From: Clostridia bacterium
GTDB lineage: Bacteria > Bacillota > Clostridia > Christensenellales > Borkfalkiaceae
Reading direction: 5' to 3'
Assembly (NCBI GenBank): GCA_900767885.1
Contig: CAAGAU010000007.1
Coordinates: forward strand, 1-51,107
DNA: 51,107 bases
Below the pieces are notes generated by a model. It saw only the letters and a program-made list of their open reading frames with translations. It had not been told where the DNA came from and searched no databases. This document shows, piece after piece, positions 48,662-51,107 of this stretch. Positions within the stretch are counted from its first letter, which is position 1; every line of letters begins with the position of its first letter. A program made the translations under genes and the position numbers.

Positions 48662-50110
48662 ATGAAAGAAAATTCTTTTTTGAAAAAAATTTTCAGCCCC
48701 GTGGATTTGACCCACGGAAAACCGTGGAAATCGTTGCTGATGTACGGCGCGCCGATAATGCTATCATATTTATTGCAACAAATATACGTTTTGACCGATG
48801 CGATAATATGCGGACAGGTTTTGAGTTCCGGACAAGTAGCGGGCGTAAACGATACTTTTCCGCTCACGTTTATATTTTTGCAATTCGCGTTCGGTTGCAC
48901 CACGGGGTTCAGCGTGATAACCGCCAAATGCGTGGGGTGTTCCGACGAAAAAGGCGCAAGACGCTCTTTTGCGGCGCAAATTTATCTCGGCGTTATAATT
49001 TCGGTTATACTTACTTTAATATCGATATTCGCTCTGCCGTGGCTGCTTGGACTAATTAACGTAACGCCCGTAAATAAAGAGGTGTACGACGCCGCCTACG
49101 AATATTGTTTCGTAATATTTTTAGGGATTATAACTCAGATGGGTTATAACATGGTTTGCGGCATTTTGCGCGCTTACGGCGATTCGGTTACGCCGCTTAT
49201 ATTCCTCGTTATATCCACCGCTCTTAACGTTGCTCTCGACGTGTTGTTTTTAACGGCGTTTAAGTGGGGCTCTGTGGGAGCGGCGGCAGCAACCGTTTTA
49301 ACGCAGGCGTTAAGCGCTGTCGGCAGTTTTATTTACACGCTGATTAAATATAAATCTCTGCGCCTTAAACGAGAAGATTTTAAAGGCGCGTTAAAAGATT
49401 TTGCGGCTCATTTAAAACAAGGAATCCCGCTCGGACTGCAATTTTCGATACTCGCGGTAGGCATTATAGTTATGCAGAGCGTGGTTGTTAAATTCGACCT
49501 GACCGAAGACGGAACTATGGTAGCGGGAACGCCCGCCCAGAACGGTTTCGGCGCGGCAAGCAAACTCATCAACTTTTTAATGTCCTTTTACAACGGACTC
49601 GGCGCGGCAATACTCGGCTACAACGCCCAGAACTATGGCAAGGGCGATTACGAAAACGTTAAAAAGGGCACGTTGCAATCGCTTGTGATAATGCTTATAA
49701 TATACGCTATTTGTCTTATAGCGGGACTTATCGCCTCGATAAACGGCGCATATCAATACGTGTTTATGAGTAAGGATAAAATTTCCGCGCAATCGATAGC
49801 GTTCGGTAACGCTTACGTATCCGTAGATTTCGCGCTGTATTTTGTACTCGGATTTTTAATCGTCGTAAGGAGCGCGGCACAAGGTATCTGCAAATCGGGT
49901 TTTGTGCTTGGCGCAGGCATAGCCGAACTCGTTGCGAGAATACTCACCTGCTCGTTTTTGCCGATTATAGTAAACGGCGGAGCGATAAACGCCTCGGCAT
50001 CCGCGCCCGCGTTTTACGCGTTATGCCTCGGCGACCCCATGGCGTGGGCGCTGGCATCTTTGATTTTACTTCTCCCTTTCATAAAAAATATACTTAAAAA
50101 GCAGTATTGA
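48662..50110 (+). CDS. MATE-family multidrug/cation efflux transporter
   Basis: 482 residues with about 12 TM helices in two homologous halves. The N-half begins KPWKSLLMYGAPIMLSYLLQ, followed by YVLTDAIICGQVLSSGQVAG, the usual first two helices of the family. The C-half begins near HLKQGIPLGLQFSILAVG. It exports organic cations or drugs against Na+ or H+, substrate unknown. I chose ATG 48662 (weak AGG SD, family-like N-terminus) over frames starting at 48596 or 48623, which lie in the promoter or too close to it. Confidence 0.9.
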   Translation: MKENSFLKKIFSPVDLTHGKPWKSLLMYGAPIMLSYLLQQIYVLTDAIICGQVLSSGQVAGVNDTFPLTFIFLQFAFGCTTGFSVITAKCVGCSDEKGARRSFAAQIYLGVIISVILTLISIFALPWLLGLINVTPVNKEVYDAAYEYCFVIFLGIITQMGYNMVCGILRAYGDSVTPLIFLVISTALNVALDVLFLTAFKWGSVGAAAATVLTQALSAVGSFIYTLIKYKSLRLKREDFKGALKDFAAHLKQGIPLGLQFSILAVGIIVMQSVVVKFDLTEDGTMVAGTPAQNGFGAASKLINFLMSFYNGLGAAILGYNAQNYGKGDYENVKKGTLQSLVIMLIIYAICLIAGLIASINGAYQYVFMSKDKISAQSIAFGNAYVSVDFALYFVLGFLIVVRSAAQGICKSGFVLGAGIAELVARILTCSFLPIIVNGGAINASASAPAFYALCLGDPMAWALASLILLLPFIKNILKKQY

Positions 50111-50125
50111 ATAAACGAAAACTGC

Positions 50126-50155
50126 GGAGCAAGTTGAAAACTTGCTCCTCCGTTT
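50126..50155 (+). terminator. Terminator after the MATE gene
   Basis: GGAGCAAGTT/AACTTGCTCC, 10-bp stem with a GAA loop (50126-50148), then TCCGTTTT. It lies between convergent genes and may also serve the PAP2 gene. Confidence 0.75.
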
Positions 50156-50170
50156 TAAAAAAGTAAATTA

Positions 50171-50833
50171 TTATTGTTTTTCGGCCTGACGATTTGTAAA
50201 CGCGGCAAAGGCGCAAACAAGGCAAAACGAAATAAGAGTGCCGCCTAAAATATCCGTAAACCAATGTACTCCCGAAATAAGTCTGCCTATAACCGAAACG
50301 AGTACGATTATTACCGAAATAACGTTTATTACTATTTTAGCCGTTTTATTTTCGATAAGTTTATTGAGTTCTGTCATACCGCACAGAATAATTGTTATTG
50401 CAAGCATAGTATGCGACGACGGGAAAGACGCCTCCGCGCCTTTTGCGGCGTCGAGAATAACGGGGCGATAGTTGATTATTACTTTTTCAAAGAAAACGTA
50501 AAGTACAGCCAAAACGACGTACACTACCGCAAGCGCGTAAATATCCGCGTTTACGCTTTTAAAACTTTTGCCTTTAACGAGCAAATAAACGCCGTAAGCG
50601 GCAAAGCCGACCGCCTCCAAAATAGCGAGATAGCCGAGAATCCCGGTAACTGTTTTCCAGACCTTGTTTACGCCAAAAACATCGAAAACCGACTTATTGA
50701 GCGAGTAAAGACCTATTTTTGTTCCCGTTTCGGGGTTTACTTTTACGTCCACCGTCTTTAAAAGACAAATGAGCAAAAGAAACGCCGCCCCGAACGCCGC
50801 CGAGGCTATGGCATAAAGATTTTTCTTTTTCAT
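50171..50833 (-). CDS. PAP2-family membrane phosphatase
   Basis: 220 residues with about six TM helices. The phosphatase signature is present: KVIINYRPV (motif 1, one residue shorter than the textbook K-x6-RP spacing), SFPSSHTM (motif 2, His as general acid) and GRLISGVHWFTDILGG (motif 3, nucleophile His). Likely substrates are undecaprenyl pyrophosphate or phosphatidic acid. Sequence alone does not decide. SD AAAGGAG. Single-gene unit with its own promoter. Confidence 0.88.
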   Translation of the reverse strand: MKKKNLYAIASAAFGAAFLLLICLLKTVDVKVNPETGTKIGLYSLNKSVFDVFGVNKVWKTVTGILGYLAILEAVGFAAYGVYLLVKGKSFKSVNADIYALAVVYVVLAVLYVFFEKVIINYRPVILDAAKGAEASFPSSHTMLAITIILCGMTELNKLIENKTAKIVINVISVIIVLVSVIGRLISGVHWFTDILGGTLISFCLVCAFAAFTNRQAEKQ

Positions 50834-50870
50834 ATACTTCTCCTTTAATTATCGTATTAAGAATATGTTT

Positions 50871-50899
50871 ATTGTATCACCGAACCGATAAAAAATCAA
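50871..50899 (-). promoter_or_regulatory. Promoter of the PAP2 gene
   Basis: Minus strand: TTGATT (complement of 50894-50899), 17-nt spacer, TACAAT (complement of 50871-50876). The leader is about 30 nt. Confidence 0.7.
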
Positions 50900-50953
50900 G
50901 CGAAAAGAAGAATAAACGCCAAAAAGTCCGTTATAGTAGCGTAAGCCCCGCAC

Positions 50954-51107
50954 GTCATTCTGTCAATGCCGAGCGAGCAAACTTGCTTGCAAGGGTTTGC
51001 GAACGACGGTATTCATAAGGCGCAGGCATTTTGTAAAAATGCAAAACGATAGTTTTAAAATGCGTCAGCATTATGCGCCGCATAACAGAAGTGAAGAATC
51101 CCACCGA
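50954..51107. repeat. Repeat island V at the right edge: family C inside a family A arm
   Basis: 50954-51016 matches 12437-12499 inverted. The flanks read CGTCATTCTG on the left (50952-50961) and GAAGTGAAGAATCCCACCGA on the right, the two parts of one family A arm in inverted orientation. The intervening roughly 120 bp, including stem-forming GGCGCA/TGCGCC and GCATTTT/AAAATGC segments, therefore look inserted. The window ends inside the repeat. Confidence 0.75.

Overview
The window looks like a chromosomal segment of an uncultured, spore-forming clostridial bacterium (Bacillota, class Clostridia; a gut-type lineage near Christensenellales is a guess). Three things support this: the sporulation sigma factors SigH and SigG with a YlmC/YmxH-type partner; Firmicutes gene orders (mrnC-rlmB-sigH, dnaX-ybaB-recR, rpmB divergent from asp23-fakA-recG); and strong SigA promoters, nearly all with 17-nt spacers. 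No plasmid, phage or transposase gene is visible.

Layout. 1-2500: an IscS/IscU iron-sulfur operon led by an Rrf2 regulator, with a consensus promoter followed by a perfect dyad operator. 2529-4508: yigZ-recX-birA. 4941-6923: the KtrA/KtrB potassium uptake pair. 7332-11872: one long operon mrnC-rlmB-sigH-dnaX-ybaB-recR. 12536-17790: sigG-ymxH, a small two-helix membrane protein, a HAD phosphatase, argS and the divergent ychF. 18202-27958: four large secreted proteins, three of them lipoproteins, carrying repeated His/Cys modules (H-W-H..C plus C-x-x-C), a DUF6273 domain or an InlB-type B-repeat. 28043-31309: an orphan ABC-type solute-binding lipoprotein (frameshifted near its end), then a membrane-anchored LuxR-type regulator, divergent from the surface cluster across a long dyad. 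31375-32118: a two-helix hypothetical. 32169-40475: an eight-gene capsule/exopolysaccharide operon. 40530-45203: recG, fakA, asp23, rpmB and tRNA-Leu(CAG). 45306-48605: a small membrane protein, then an ANTAR RNA-binding regulator divergent from type III glutamine synthetase, whose leader carries an attenuator. 48662-50899: a MATE transporter and a PAP2 phosphatase.

Five intergenic islands (about 4510-4926, 6971-7322, 11965-12499, 17802-18150, 50954-51107) are packed with non-coding palindromic repeats of at least three families, including a roughly 114-bp tandem arrangement seen at two loci and one repeat that seems to have inserted into another.

Best leads: (1) the solute-binding protein, membrane LuxR regulator and divergent Cys-rich surface proteins as a possible surface-sensing module; (2) the ANTAR/glnN attenuator, in which an A1/G4 hexaloop hairpin overlaps the terminator; (3) four genes whose promoters sit so close to the start codon that their mRNAs should be leaderless; (4) the layered repeat islands. 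Many starts were moved inward from the longest reading frame on the basis of Shine-Dalgarno (SD) sites, promoters and family length. Domain calls rest on motif recognition by eye, without database searches.
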